64,000 nucleotides of DNA from Zavarzinella sp. (GTDB lineage: Bacteria > Planctomycetota > Planctomycetia > Gemmatales > Gemmataceae): positions 1,488,001 through 1,552,000 of the forward strand of contig JAWKTI010000001.1 in assembly GCA_041399155.1 (NCBI GenBank), written 5' to 3'. Made by a program: the position numbers and the translations under genes. How positions within the stretch are numbered: position 1 is the first letter of the stretch; the number at the start of each line of letters is the position of its first letter. The notes under the pieces were generated by a model that was not told where the DNA came from, searched no databases, and saw nothing but the letters and a program-made list of their open reading frames with translations. Shown one piece after another: positions 39,489 to 48,632 of the stretch.

Positions 39489-39836
39489 ATGATGACTCAG
39501 CCAGAAAATGAAAATTCACTCATCAATGTGCCTTTAGACGAGTTCTTTGACCAGATATTCGTTGATTTAGAGAGTCATTTAACAAAATTAGACCACCAAC
39601 TCTCTGCAGTGCCAGAAGCAGAACTTCCTGAAGGAACAGAAATTGAATCGGTGCTAGAATTAATTTCACATCAGTACGAACGTTGGAGAGTTGGGTTTTC
39701 AAATACTGCGGATGTCATTCGCACAACTCAGGCACAATTGGCTGAACAGGAAGAATCACTTGCACAAATTGTTAAAAAATTAAGTTTCTCTCATCAACTC
39801 ATTCAATCAAGTGATTTATCACCTCAAAACCACTAA
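39489..39836 (+). CDS. Small acidic helical protein
   Basis: A protein of about 115 residues starting at ATGATG 39489; the frame runs further upstream but that part is antisense to the glycosyltransferase gene. The product is acidic and helical (DEFFDQIFVDLESHLTKLDH, TTQAQLAEQEESLAQIVKKL) with coiled-coil character in its second half, and has no signal peptide. It is not a family I recognise. It stands divergent from the GT39 gene and 171 bases before the DUF11 protein gene. Confidence 0.5.
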   Translation: MMTQPENENSLINVPLDEFFDQIFVDLESHLTKLDHQLSAVPEAELPEGTEIESVLELISHQYERWRVGFSNTADVIRTTQAQLAEQEESLAQIVKKLSFSHQLIQSSDLSPQNH

Positions 39837-39903
39837 TTGCAAAGCAATTTGCTAATTTAGATAAGCTGTTCCGGCTTTATTGATTGTGTTGATTAATGTT
39901 TTC

Positions 39904-39983
39904 TTGACGATTATGCCGATAGTACGCTATGGCGTGTGCTTGGTGCCTGTGCACCATATCGCACGGAGTGCAGGACACTGCAC
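39904..39983 (+). promoter_or_regulatory. Possible promoter and twin-hairpin leader of the DUF11 gene
   Basis: TTGACG (39904) and TATGGC (39928) are spaced by 18 bases and could be -35 and -10 boxes, although the second is poor. They are followed by two small hairpins, TGGTGC-CTGT-GCACCA (39941-39956) and GTGCAG-GACA-CTGCAC (39968-39983), and then a strong AGGGGGG ribosome site before ATG 40008. The tandem hairpins may stabilise or regulate the leader. Confidence 0.35.
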
Positions 39984-40007
39984 ATTCTAGATTGTTAGGG
40001 GGGCAGG

Positions 40008-41882
40008 ATGCGAAAACTGTATTTTCTGGCTGGTATTACAGCCTTTGTAGTGGGTTTAGTTGGTTGGTCTACTTTGGGTCAGGCAAGACCAATTGCCCAA
40101 GATGAAGAAATGGTTACGCCTGGTACAGATCTGTTTGCCAGTGACAGCGATACCATTTCCATGCCGGAAGTGCCAAAATTGCCTGATTTTTCCGAACCTG
40201 AGCGACCTTTGCCAAAGGCTCCGATTATTAACGATCTCCCCCCTGCCCCACGACCGGACATGGGCTCAAATCCATTCGTGATGCCACCTGCAACTGAGAA
40301 AAATGTTCCGGACCAGCTGCTCCCACAGCCCAAACCACCGGTACGGGTACTGGAACCAGTTGAAGATATTAAAGTTCCTTCATTACCAGAAACCAGAAAA
40401 GTGCCTCCCACTGGAATTGAAGGCGCGATCAAGATTCCGGCAGGCATCGCAGAACAGCCAGCAAAAACAATTAAAGTGGCTGGCACAGAACCTGCTTTTG
40501 CCACGTCAGGCAACGGAAGTTCAAAATCCGATTCAACCATCAGTATGGAATGGCTGGGCCCCACTGCACTGAAAGTGGGTCAGCCGGCAGAATATCAACT
40601 ATTTGTCCGCAATACCTGCAATATTCCATTGCAGAAAGTTGTTGTGCAAGTACGGATTCCTGAAGGAGTTAAGGTCGAAAGCACCGAACCAAAAGCACAA
40701 GGTCCCGAAGGTGTTTTAATGTGGGAATTGGGCACGATGCTGGCGAAGCAGGACCACCTGTTGAAGATGAAGTTTGTCGCACCGAAGCGGGGTGAAATCA
40801 CCTGTCAGTCATGGGTAACTTTTACCGGTTCCACGGCGATGAAAGTACAGATTCGCGAACCAAAACTGATGGTGAAAGCCACTGTACCGGAAAAGGCACT
40901 GGTTGGTGATCCTGCCAATGTTATGCTGGTTGTCAGCAATCCCGGTGATTATGTGGCAGAAGGCATTCAACTTGTAGCCACGTTAGGCGACGGATTGGAA
41001 AGTGCGCGTGGTAATCAACTGAAGTTTGATGTAGGTAGTCTGGGTGCGGGTGAAACTCGCTCGATCCCTATTGCTTGTATCGCAAAAACGGCTGGCAAAC
41101 AAGTTTGCTCTGTTCAGGTTCAGAATGACAGTGGTTTGAATGCCACCGATAGTGCCAGTATTGAAGTGGTACAGCCGAAACTTGATCTGGCAGTAAATGG
41201 CCCCAAAATGCGCTATCTTGAACGGAAAGCAGTTTACACCTTTAAAGTGACTAACCCAGGGAATGCTCCCGCTTCGAATGTGGTGATTACAGAACTGATT
41301 CCAGCAGGTTTCAGTTACGTTGCCTCCGATAACGGCGGGCAACACGACTATGCTTCTCGCACGATCAAGTGGTTTATTGGTGAGATTCCAGCAGGCCAGT
41401 CGAAAGAAGTACGTGCGGAACTGTTACCCACCAGCATTGGAGAACACAGCCACCGAATCATTGCCACAGCAGACCGTGGTATCCGCAGCAACCAGGATGT
41501 CACCACGAAAGTGGAAGGGCTATCTGCACTGCTGATGGAACTGGTGGATGTGGATGATCCAATTGAAATCAATAACGATACCGCTTACGAAATCCGGATC
41601 ACCAACACAGGTACAAAATACGAGAACGATGTGAAGCTGATTTGTACCATCCCACCACAATTTCGGTTTAAAGCAGCCCAAGGGCCTGTGAAGTACGAAA
41701 TCGTCGGTAATGAAATCGTGTTCGAAAATCTTCCCAAGTTGGCAGTGAAGGCCGATGTCACCTACAAAGTCGTGGTTACTGCTGTAACCAAGGGTGATGC
41801 CCGCTTCAAAGCAACGATGACAGCAGGCGGTCTGACCCAACCCGTAATCAAAGAAGAATCGACCAAAGTATATGGCGATTAA
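40008..41882 (+). CDS. Exported DUF11 repeat protein
   Basis: A 624-residue protein with a signal peptide (MRKLYFLAGITAFVVGLVGW, ending GQARP), a Pro-rich linker of about 130 residues, then four or so immunoglobulin-like repeats of the DUF11 type, each with a statement such as PAEYQLFVRNTCNIPLQKVVV, ERKAVYTFKVTNPGNAPASNVVI or DTAYEIRITNTGTKYENDVKL. Such proteins form surface or periplasmic structural layers; relatives are abundant in planctomycetes. The strong AGGGGGG ribosome site suggests high expression. Confidence 0.85.
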   Translation: MRKLYFLAGITAFVVGLVGWSTLGQARPIAQDEEMVTPGTDLFASDSDTISMPEVPKLPDFSEPERPLPKAPIINDLPPAPRPDMGSNPFVMPPATEKNVPDQLLPQPKPPVRVLEPVEDIKVPSLPETRKVPPTGIEGAIKIPAGIAEQPAKTIKVAGTEPAFATSGNGSSKSDSTISMEWLGPTALKVGQPAEYQLFVRNTCNIPLQKVVVQVRIPEGVKVESTEPKAQGPEGVLMWELGTMLAKQDHLLKMKFVAPKRGEITCQSWVTFTGSTAMKVQIREPKLMVKATVPEKALVGDPANVMLVVSNPGDYVAEGIQLVATLGDGLESARGNQLKFDVGSLGAGETRSIPIACIAKTAGKQVCSVQVQNDSGLNATDSASIEVVQPKLDLAVNGPKMRYLERKAVYTFKVTNPGNAPASNVVITELIPAGFSYVASDNGGQHDYASRTIKWFIGEIPAGQSKEVRAELLPTSIGEHSHRIIATADRGIRSNQDVTTKVEGLSALLMELVDVDDPIEINNDTAYEIRITNTGTKYENDVKLICTIPPQFRFKAAQGPVKYEIVGNEIVFENLPKLAVKADVTYKVVVTAVTKGDARFKATMTAGGLTQPVIKEESTKVYGD

Positions 41883-41950
41883 GGACTTGCATTAAGTTTT
41901 TTCACAACACTTTCACACCTGTCTTTGACTTGCCCAATTTTCTTCATTGA

Positions 41951-42652
41951 TTAGAAAGGATTACCATTGCCAACCGGCAGCTTGCCTGGTGCGGTTTGCA
42001 CTGGAAGAATCCCACGAACCGGATGAATCAGTGCAGGAGTTGCATTGATCGAAGGGGTAGTCTTTTTAGGTTCCAGTTTTGGCTTTGGATCCTTCACTGG
42101 AGGTACTGGAGGCTTAGGGTTTGCTGGCACAACTGGTGTCGTTGGGATCACCTGAACCGGAGGGGCATCAGTGGGTGCAACAACGGTTGTCGGAGGGATC
42201 ACAACAGTACCACAATTGCCGGAGGTGGTGCCCACTACAGGAGCAGAATGGCAAGTATCACATTTATCCTTGTGAAACACTTTCGCCTTGATTTTGTGAA
42301 TCAGCATCCCCGGATACCAGATCACCTTTGATTCACAAGTGTTGCAGCTTTCCACTTTGCAGGTGGTGCAGGTTTTTGCAGGCACATGATGAACAACTTT
42401 CGGGGCTTCGCAGGCATTGCCACAGCCACTGCAACCACCACAAATCCCACTGAACTTACTTTTAATTTTGGAAATCAGCCCACAACCACAGCCTTTTTCC
42501 ATGCCATAGTTAATGGGGGCTGCCCCACAGGAGCTGCAATTGCTGGTTGACGCAACAATCTGTGTCGGTGCAGGTACGGGTTCGGTAACAACAGGTGCTG
42601 CGGGATTCAATCCTGCAATCCATGCAGCGAAAACTAAAGATGTACTGCTCAT
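41951..42652 (-). CDS. Cys-rich, Pro-rich exported protein
   Basis: A protein of about 233 residues. The start at 42652 is preceded by AAAGAGGAAAA, and the N-terminus MSSTSLVFAAWIAGLNPAAP acts as a leader. The middle has about 20 cysteines in CxxC and CGC groups (CSSCGAA, CGCGLISK, CGGCSGCGNACE, CTTCKVESCNTCESK) separated by repeated basic helices (KIKSKF, KIKAKVFHKDK). The C-terminal third is Pro-rich. The pattern suggests metal binding or disulfide-linked structure. Proteins with the same CGC and KIKxKF rhythm recur in planctomycete genomes to my knowledge, but no function is assigned. Confidence 0.6.
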   Translation of the reverse strand: MSSTSLVFAAWIAGLNPAAPVVTEPVPAPTQIVASTSNCSSCGAAPINYGMEKGCGCGLISKIKSKFSGICGGCSGCGNACEAPKVVHHVPAKTCTTCKVESCNTCESKVIWYPGMLIHKIKAKVFHKDKCDTCHSAPVVGTTSGNCGTVVIPPTTVVAPTDAPPVQVIPTTPVVPANPKPPVPPVKDPKPKLEPKKTTPSINATPALIHPVRGILPVQTAPGKLPVGNGNPF

Positions 42653-42895
42653 TTTTCCTCTTTCCACTTCCAGTGGTTCGGTGTCGTTCCTACGACAGGT
42701 TCATGTACCACTCAATACAAAACAGATCGAGCGAACACATCTTTGGTGATCGGAGAAAGGAAAAAATTGCTTTAACTAAATTGCCCAAACCCTCCAGATT
42801 TTAGATTTTAACAATTTTCTGGATTGTACTTACCTTTTCAAATGTGCAGAAGATATTGCATATCGGAAAGAATGCAGATAATTCGATTCTCAAAC

Positions 42896-45800
42896 TTAAT
42901 CCGCTGTTGCTTTACAGATTGAAATCAGAATTTTGTCTGAATCAATGGTTTCTGTGACCTGATTTTCCAATGATTGTGCGGCCCACCGAATGGTCAGCGT
43001 TTCCGATCCGATCGTCTCCCCGAGCGTATCGATCGTTGTTTGCAGAACTTCAGAATCGGTTTGTAGAAATAATTCGATCCGATCTTCCATTTCTAAGCCA
43101 ATCTTTTTGCGGAAATCCTGAATTTTTCGGATAATTTCCCGTGAAAGCCCTTCGCGTTTCAGTTCGGGTGTAATGATAGTTGAAATCATCAGTTGCGTAT
43201 GTCGATCTGCGACCCCCACCCATCCCTCGGGTGAAAGGTAGTCGATCTGGATATCGTTTGCATCCAATTCTACTCCAGCAAGGGTGCAAGTGCCTTTTGC
43301 AAGTTGAGCAACGAGTTCCGACGCGGAAACTGATGATGCCAGTTCTTGTTCTGCCTTCGCCAGATTTGCTCCAAGCTTGCTGGCTGCAGTTTTTTTGTTG
43401 AGTTTGGTAATCGTCTGCAGTAATGGACTCGAATTTGCTTCTACAGACTTCAAAGCTTTGATGTTCAATTCATCAAGTAATTGAGTGGAAAAACGATGCG
43501 CTGCACGCACCACTGCGGGCTGACTAGACTGCACAACAAGTTCTGCAAGAACTTGTCTTACGCGGATTTTCGCGAGATTTCTTGCCGAGCTACCTAGATT
43601 TACCAAGGTCAGCAATGCGTTCATCTCTTCGGAAAGCTCCTGGTCAATCCGGTTCGTTTCTGAAACCGGGTAGGGGCACAGGTGAACACTTTGTGGGTCG
43701 GTATTTCGGCGAGTGTTCTGATAGATTGCCTCGCTGAGAAACGGAACAATTGGAGCAAACAATTTTGCAAGTGTTTGCAGCACTTCGTACAACGTGCTGT
43801 GTGCAGCCCATTTGCTTTGAAGTTGATTATTGTTATGAACACTGCTTTGTAGACGATCCCGATTCCGTCTGATGTACCAATTGCTCAATTTCTCATCGAC
43901 AAATCGTTCTGCTTCCAGACAGAAAGTCATGACGTCGTATTTCGTGAATGCTGTATGTGCCGTGTTGATCAAATGCTGCAATTCGGAAACAATCCATCGA
44001 TCAATATCTTCACGCTCTGCGAGTTCTACCGTGTTCAGATCTGGATCAAATTGATCAAGACGTGCGTAATTGACGAAAAAGCCGTAACAATTCCAAAGTT
44101 TGATGATGAAACGCGCCCTTACTTCATTAGAAGGTTTCGGTCCGAAGTTCAGATTCTGAGCAGGATTATGGCGACAATACATCCAGCGACACACATCGGC
44201 ACCAATGGGAGGATGAAGAGTGCGCATTACCCGTACGTGCCCTTCTTTGGTAGGCTTTTCCACCAATTCAAATTCAATCCCACCTTCGGGAAGTTTCGGT
44301 TGTTCCTTCGCCTTCAACTTGTAATCGATTTTGTAACCTTCATTGGCTGCACCAATAAATTCAATCGAATTTCCGGCAGTTTTGTGCATCTCTTCGCCAA
44401 ATTGATCTCGAGCTGTTGCAAAGCCCAGCAGCGTTTTAAACGGTGGTTTCCCATCACTCATCATGGTGCTCATTGCCAGAAGTGCGTAGAACCAGTTGCG
44501 AAACTGTCCTGGAAAGCTTTCCGTGATGAAATCTGCCGGATACCACTGTTCCCAATAATCGCGGTCACTGTGATATTTCATCGTTGAAAATGCCACAATA
44601 CCTGCATCCAGCCATGGATTTCCCACGTCCGGTACGCGGGACATGGTATTCCCGGTTTTGGGATTGCGGATTTTAATCTGATCCACATACGGACGGTGGG
44701 GAGAATGCTCTGCAAATTCATCCCACCCCGCTACCGCTCTTTCCTGTAATTCCTCCCGTGACCCAATTACCTCAAATTGTGTGGGGTCTTCATCATCCAC
44801 CCAGATCGGCAAGGCTAATCCCCAGTATCGTTTCTTGGAGATCATCCAATCACCCATATTCCGCAGCCAGTCGCGCTCACGAGCCCTGCCGTTGATACTT
44901 TCAGGTAAAAACGTTACCTGATCAACCACTTTCATGATTTCACCACGAAATCCGGTTTCCGTTTCCCGTGGCCCCATTGAAATGAACCATTCATCAACCA
45001 AACGGAACAGTAATTCGGTTTTACAACGCCAACAATGGGGGTATCGATGGACGTAACGCTCAACAGCAAATAACAATTCCTGTTCTTTCAGAAAATCAAA
45101 CACCACATCTGCCGTAGAAGAATCGTGGGCTGCACGTCCAGAAAGATGCTCAAACCCATCTACGAATGTTCCTGTGTCATCAAGTGGTGCAATCGGTGGA
45201 AGGCGGTATTTTTTGCCCAATTCAAAGTCTTCCCGACCACAGCCTGGTGCGATATGCACAATTCCAGTTCCTTCCGTCTCACCCACATCATCCCACGAAA
45301 TTACTTGATGAACCTGTTGCGAAGAAACAGGGTCAGCCCAGCCGTTTTGCTGTACGATTTGAGATACTTCCAGCGGAAAGCCAGCTGGGTGCTGTTGAGC
45401 TTGAACATGGTCAAATGGGCCGCGGTAGCGCCAACCCACCATCTGGGCACCTGGAATTTCAGCAAGAATTGCAAAGCCATCTTTACCGGCTTTTTCTTTG
45501 AACATCTGTTCGATCGATTTGAGGTATGGCACGCCATCGATCCATTCCCGTGTCTTTTTCTTGCCAGATGCTTCCTGGGGCTCTTCATCTGCCCCACCGG
45601 TTGATTCCATGCGATTGAACCGGAATGCACCTTTGGCGACGTAATAAATGTGGTCCTTCAGTTGGATCTGCAGATAAGTCAGCTTCGGATTGACTGCGGC
45701 TGCAACGTTACTGCTTAAGGTCCATGGCGTGGTAGTCCAGGCGAGTAATGATTCACCAGGTCGATCCAACAGTGGGAAGCGAACAAATACTGCCCGATGT

Positions 45801-46471
45801 TCGATGACTTTGTAACCATCTTTCACTTCCATTTCGGATAAGCCCACACCACATCGACCACACCATGGCATCACATCATACCCGCGATAGATCAATTGCC
45901 TGTGATGACATTTTTTCAGGAAAGACCAGATGCTGTAGTTGTTCTCATCCGACATTGTGAAGTAGGATTTGCGTTGATCTGGCTTTTTGGCCCAGTCTTC
46001 ATCAGTGCGGTCCCAGTCCATCCAGTACCCCAGTCGGATCGACTGTTCTGTCTGAACTCGGGCAAATCGATCGACTCTGGATTTGCAGGCTTCCACAAAT
46101 CTGGCAATACTCGCATGCCGATCATTCTCAACGAGATTTTCGATATCCCTCTTACTTTGCAGGCCCAGTTCTTTCTCTACTTCAACTTCGACCCACAGTC
46201 CCTGGCAATCAAACCCCTGTTGATATCGCAATTCTCTGCCAGTCATCGCAAAATATCGATTGTAAACATCCTTATAGGTTCTCCCCCAGGCGTGGTGAAC
46301 ACCCATGGGGTTATTCGCTGTGATCGGGCCGTCCAAAAAAGACCACTTTGGCTTGCCAGCATTTTGCTGACGCAGTTGATCAAAAATGGAATTCTCATCC
46401 CAAAAATGCAGCATTTCACGTTCAAGTGCCGGAAAATCAACTTGTTGTTCTACTTTCTCAAACAGTGGCAT
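42896..46471 (-). CDS. ileS: Isoleucyl-tRNA synthetase (divergent clade)
   Basis: A 1191-residue class I synthetase that charges tRNA-Ile. ATG 46471 (MPLFEKVEQQ) is preferred over the ORF start at 46498. The order is catalytic Rossmann fold, CP1 editing domain (WTTTPWTLSSNVAAAVNP, DDVGETEGTGIVHIAPGCG), KMSKS loop, helical anticodon domain and C-terminal extension. Both signature motifs differ from the textbook form: HIGH is GVHH (residues 57-60, PMGVHHAWGR), and KMSKS is EMHKT followed by AGN (M695 to N701). The long CP1 region holds an E/K-rich insert (GADEEPQEASGKKKTREW). To my knowledge, related planctomycete and Chloroflexi enzymes share the MHKS-type loop. It appears to be the sole ileS in the window. 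Confidence 0.93.
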   Translation of the reverse strand: MPLFEKVEQQVDFPALEREMLHFWDENSIFDQLRQQNAGKPKWSFLDGPITANNPMGVHHAWGRTYKDVYNRYFAMTGRELRYQQGFDCQGLWVEVEVEKELGLQSKRDIENLVENDRHASIARFVEACKSRVDRFARVQTEQSIRLGYWMDWDRTDEDWAKKPDQRKSYFTMSDENNYSIWSFLKKCHHRQLIYRGYDVMPWCGRCGVGLSEMEVKDGYKVIEHRAVFVRFPLLDRPGESLLAWTTTPWTLSSNVAAAVNPKLTYLQIQLKDHIYYVAKGAFRFNRMESTGGADEEPQEASGKKKTREWIDGVPYLKSIEQMFKEKAGKDGFAILAEIPGAQMVGWRYRGPFDHVQAQQHPAGFPLEVSQIVQQNGWADPVSSQQVHQVISWDDVGETEGTGIVHIAPGCGREDFELGKKYRLPPIAPLDDTGTFVDGFEHLSGRAAHDSSTADVVFDFLKEQELLFAVERYVHRYPHCWRCKTELLFRLVDEWFISMGPRETETGFRGEIMKVVDQVTFLPESINGRARERDWLRNMGDWMISKKRYWGLALPIWVDDEDPTQFEVIGSREELQERAVAGWDEFAEHSPHRPYVDQIKIRNPKTGNTMSRVPDVGNPWLDAGIVAFSTMKYHSDRDYWEQWYPADFITESFPGQFRNWFYALLAMSTMMSDGKPPFKTLLGFATARDQFGEEMHKTAGNSIEFIGAANEGYKIDYKLKAKEQPKLPEGGIEFELVEKPTKEGHVRVMRTLHPPIGADVCRWMYCRHNPAQNLNFGPKPSNEVRARFIIKLWNCYGFFVNYARLDQFDPDLNTVELAEREDIDRWIVSELQHLINTAHTAFTKYDVMTFCLEAERFVDEKLSNWYIRRNRDRLQSSVHNNNQLQSKWAAHSTLYEVLQTLAKLFAPIVPFLSEAIYQNTRRNTDPQSVHLCPYPVSETNRIDQELSEEMNALLTLVNLGSSARNLAKIRVRQVLAELVVQSSQPAVVRAAHRFSTQLLDELNIKALKSVEANSSPLLQTITKLNKKTAASKLGANLAKAEQELASSVSASELVAQLAKGTCTLAGVELDANDIQIDYLSPEGWVGVADRHTQLMISTIITPELKREGLSREIIRKIQDFRKKIGLEMEDRIELFLQTDSEVLQTTIDTLGETIGSETLTIRWAAQSLENQVTETIDSDKILISICKATAD

Positions 46472-46654
46472 CGTTCGTTGTTCCTGGTACAACCGCAAAG
46501 GATCAGTTTACTCCCACATCCCGATTTCGTTAGGTGGGGGACTGGTAATTTGTATTCTTGGAGATTTTTCCCTGTGGTCGAGTTCGCCTTGTATTTTTTT
46601 CCAAATACAGATATTGTCTAAATTCCTGGCACCTACATGGAAGTGGGCGAAAGC

Positions 46655-47803
46655 ATGGTTTCTGTTGCAAATATTTTGTGTTTGATTCTCCCCTGTGCAT
46701 TGCAAATCCAGTATGTTCAGTTTCCTGCACCATCGAATTCCAACCTGATTCCACCAGCAGTACCACCTGCTCCCAGTCCGCTGGTTTCACAAGTATCTCA
46801 ATTGGCGAAACTGGGTTCCGTATCGTTTGAAGCCAAGGATTACCAAAAGGCGCAGGAATATTTCCAACAGGCCAAATCTGTGGGAGAACCGTTGACTTCA
46901 ATTCAGGAGCAACAGTGGGGCTACTGCAGATTGAATGCAATTGCTACCTGCCTGAATGCAGGTACGTGTACTGAAATGAAGCGACAGATGTTTCTGGAAG
47001 AAATATCAGAAATTCGCAAATTACAGTCCCCGGGCCTCGACAAATTCAGCGCTATCCTGGTGAATCATTTACAGGAAACGGGTGAAAAGGGCTCAATCAG
47101 TGCCTCAAAGAACTCATTTCAGATCAGCCTAGCAAAAGATCCACATTCAGGTGAGTACGCAAAAGCACTCGCCGAAGAAATACGTGCCGCCATGTATCTT
47201 CGCTGGGCTGGCTCAACCGGCACAACATGGGATGTTCCCTGCCAGATTTTTCTTCACGAGAATTACCAGGCATGGCTGGAAAAACAACAAAAAACAGCAA
47301 CGGCCAGTGGTTACGTTGTTGTCGAACTCAATGCACAAAAGATTGTTCAACGGCAGATCCACCTGGATGCTAATGATCCAAAAGTATTTGAAAAGCATTT
47401 GCCTCATTTTGTTACCCAGATGGTGGTGACCGATTTGTTCAGTGAACAACTTCCCCCTCGGTGGGCAATTATTGGTATGGCAAGCCTTTCGGAACCCAAA
47501 ACGGAACTTGCGGGGTATCTGCAGGCAGTGCCCAACCTGTTGAAGCAACGAAAGCTATACACTTTAGAAGCATTTCTGGCAATGGATAACTTTCCAGAGA
47601 AAAACGAAACGGGTACGTATTTCGCCGAAGGAGTATCACTTGTACACTATCTCGTTCAACAACATGGAGCAAAGGCGTTTACTGCTTTTCTGAGAGAGGC
47701 TCCACGCAGGGGCTTTTCAAGTGCTTTGAAATCGCACTATCAGATTGAAACTGTGCAGGAATTGCAACAGGAATGGTTAAGATACTGTCTGGGTAAAAAA
47801 TAA
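46655..47803 (+). CDS. Exported protein resembling a degenerate peptidase-MA domain
   Basis: About 382 residues starting at ATG 46655 (ATG 46637 is alternative), with a leader MVSVANILCLILPCALQ and a Pro-rich linker. A TPR-like pair (SFEAKDYQKAQEYFQQAKSV) is followed by a domain with the layout of gluzincin peptidase-MA proteins, but the zinc motif HExxH is replaced by HFVTQ (LPHFVTQMVVTDLF) and the downstream glutamate segment reads PPRWAIIGMASLSEP. It is therefore probably not a zinc peptidase. The resemblance is a judgement by eye. Confidence 0.55.
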   Translation: MVSVANILCLILPCALQIQYVQFPAPSNSNLIPPAVPPAPSPLVSQVSQLAKLGSVSFEAKDYQKAQEYFQQAKSVGEPLTSIQEQQWGYCRLNAIATCLNAGTCTEMKRQMFLEEISEIRKLQSPGLDKFSAILVNHLQETGEKGSISASKNSFQISLAKDPHSGEYAKALAEEIRAAMYLRWAGSTGTTWDVPCQIFLHENYQAWLEKQQKTATASGYVVVELNAQKIVQRQIHLDANDPKVFEKHLPHFVTQMVVTDLFSEQLPPRWAIIGMASLSEPKTELAGYLQAVPNLLKQRKLYTLEAFLAMDNFPEKNETGTYFAEGVSLVHYLVQQHGAKAFTAFLREAPRRGFSSALKSHYQIETVQELQQEWLRYCLGKK

Positions 47804-47804
47804 C

Positions 47805-48392
47805 TCAGTCGTCGCTGCCTTTCTTGCCAGATCCGCTTTCAATCAGTTCCATGGTCATGTCCATTTTGTTCCCCAGAACTTCCATTTTCATTTCCATCTT
47901 GACCGAACCAAACTTGAAGCCTTTGGCATTCCACACTTTGACATCAGCATCAATGTCCATGCCCATCTGCTTCATTTTCATCTTGTAGGTTTCCCAGGTG
48001 CAATCGTATTCTTTGCCATTCACCTTGATCTTTTCTTTACCATCTTTCAACTTTTCGATCTTGGCTTCGGTGCCTTCAGGCAGATTCATCGACTTTGCAG
48101 GATCAAGAGGCTTCGTCAAATCCACAACTTGTGTCTGTTTTTGATTCGGAATAGGCAGGTTGCCGTCGGATTTCACTTCTGTTTCCAAAGTGGCTTCTTT
48201 TTCGGACTTTTTCACCACAGTGGTGGTGGCTTCCATGTCGATATTCATCCCGAGGATCGACATCGACATTTTGTACTTGGCAAAATCACCTACCTTGGCA
48301 TCTTTCAGTGGATTTGGCTCTTCGCTTGGCTTTTGTGCAAAAGTGGTGGTAGCAAAAACAACAGCAAACGCCAGCGCAAACAATTTCTTCAT
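47805..48392 (-). CDS. Small secreted Met/Lys-rich protein
   Basis: A 195-residue exported protein with signal peptide MKKLFALAFAVVFATTTFAQ. The mature part has beta-strand character with many Met and Lys residues (YKMSMSILGMNIDMEATT, TYKMKMKQMGMDIDADVK, VKMEMKMEVLGNKMDMTMEL) and ends GSGKKGSDD. It resembles the lipocalin-sized planctomycete proteins of unknown role. It converges with the previous gene, with only one base between the stops. Confidence 0.7.
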   Translation of the reverse strand: MKKLFALAFAVVFATTTFAQKPSEEPNPLKDAKVGDFAKYKMSMSILGMNIDMEATTTVVKKSEKEATLETEVKSDGNLPIPNQKQTQVVDLTKPLDPAKSMNLPEGTEAKIEKLKDGKEKIKVNGKEYDCTWETYKMKMKQMGMDIDADVKVWNAKGFKFGSVKMEMKMEVLGNKMDMTMELIESGSGKKGSDD

Positions 48393-48565
48393 TTCAACTC
48401 CAAAAATTCAGTTCAGCAGAAAGAAACACTCTCTCCGACAATGCAGGAACATTATAAGCACGGAAGGAGCATCCAACAAATTTCACGTGCTCATATTTAT
48501 TCGTTCTGATGAAATGGATATTTATGAGATATTTCTCATCATTTTCCCCCACTTCTTACAATCCC

Positions 48566-48581
48566 AGTTGTTAGAACAACT
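48566..48581. promoter_or_regulatory. Palindrome before the esterase gene
   Basis: AGTTGTT-AG-AACAACT is a perfect 7-base inverted repeat with a 2-base spacer, 51 bases before the esterase start. It could be an operator for a dimeric regulator; no regulator gene is adjacent. Confidence 0.3.
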
Positions 48582-48632
48582 ACGACAAGTGCAAATGGCG
48601 TGCACTTACTTACACTCTCCAGAGTACTACCG

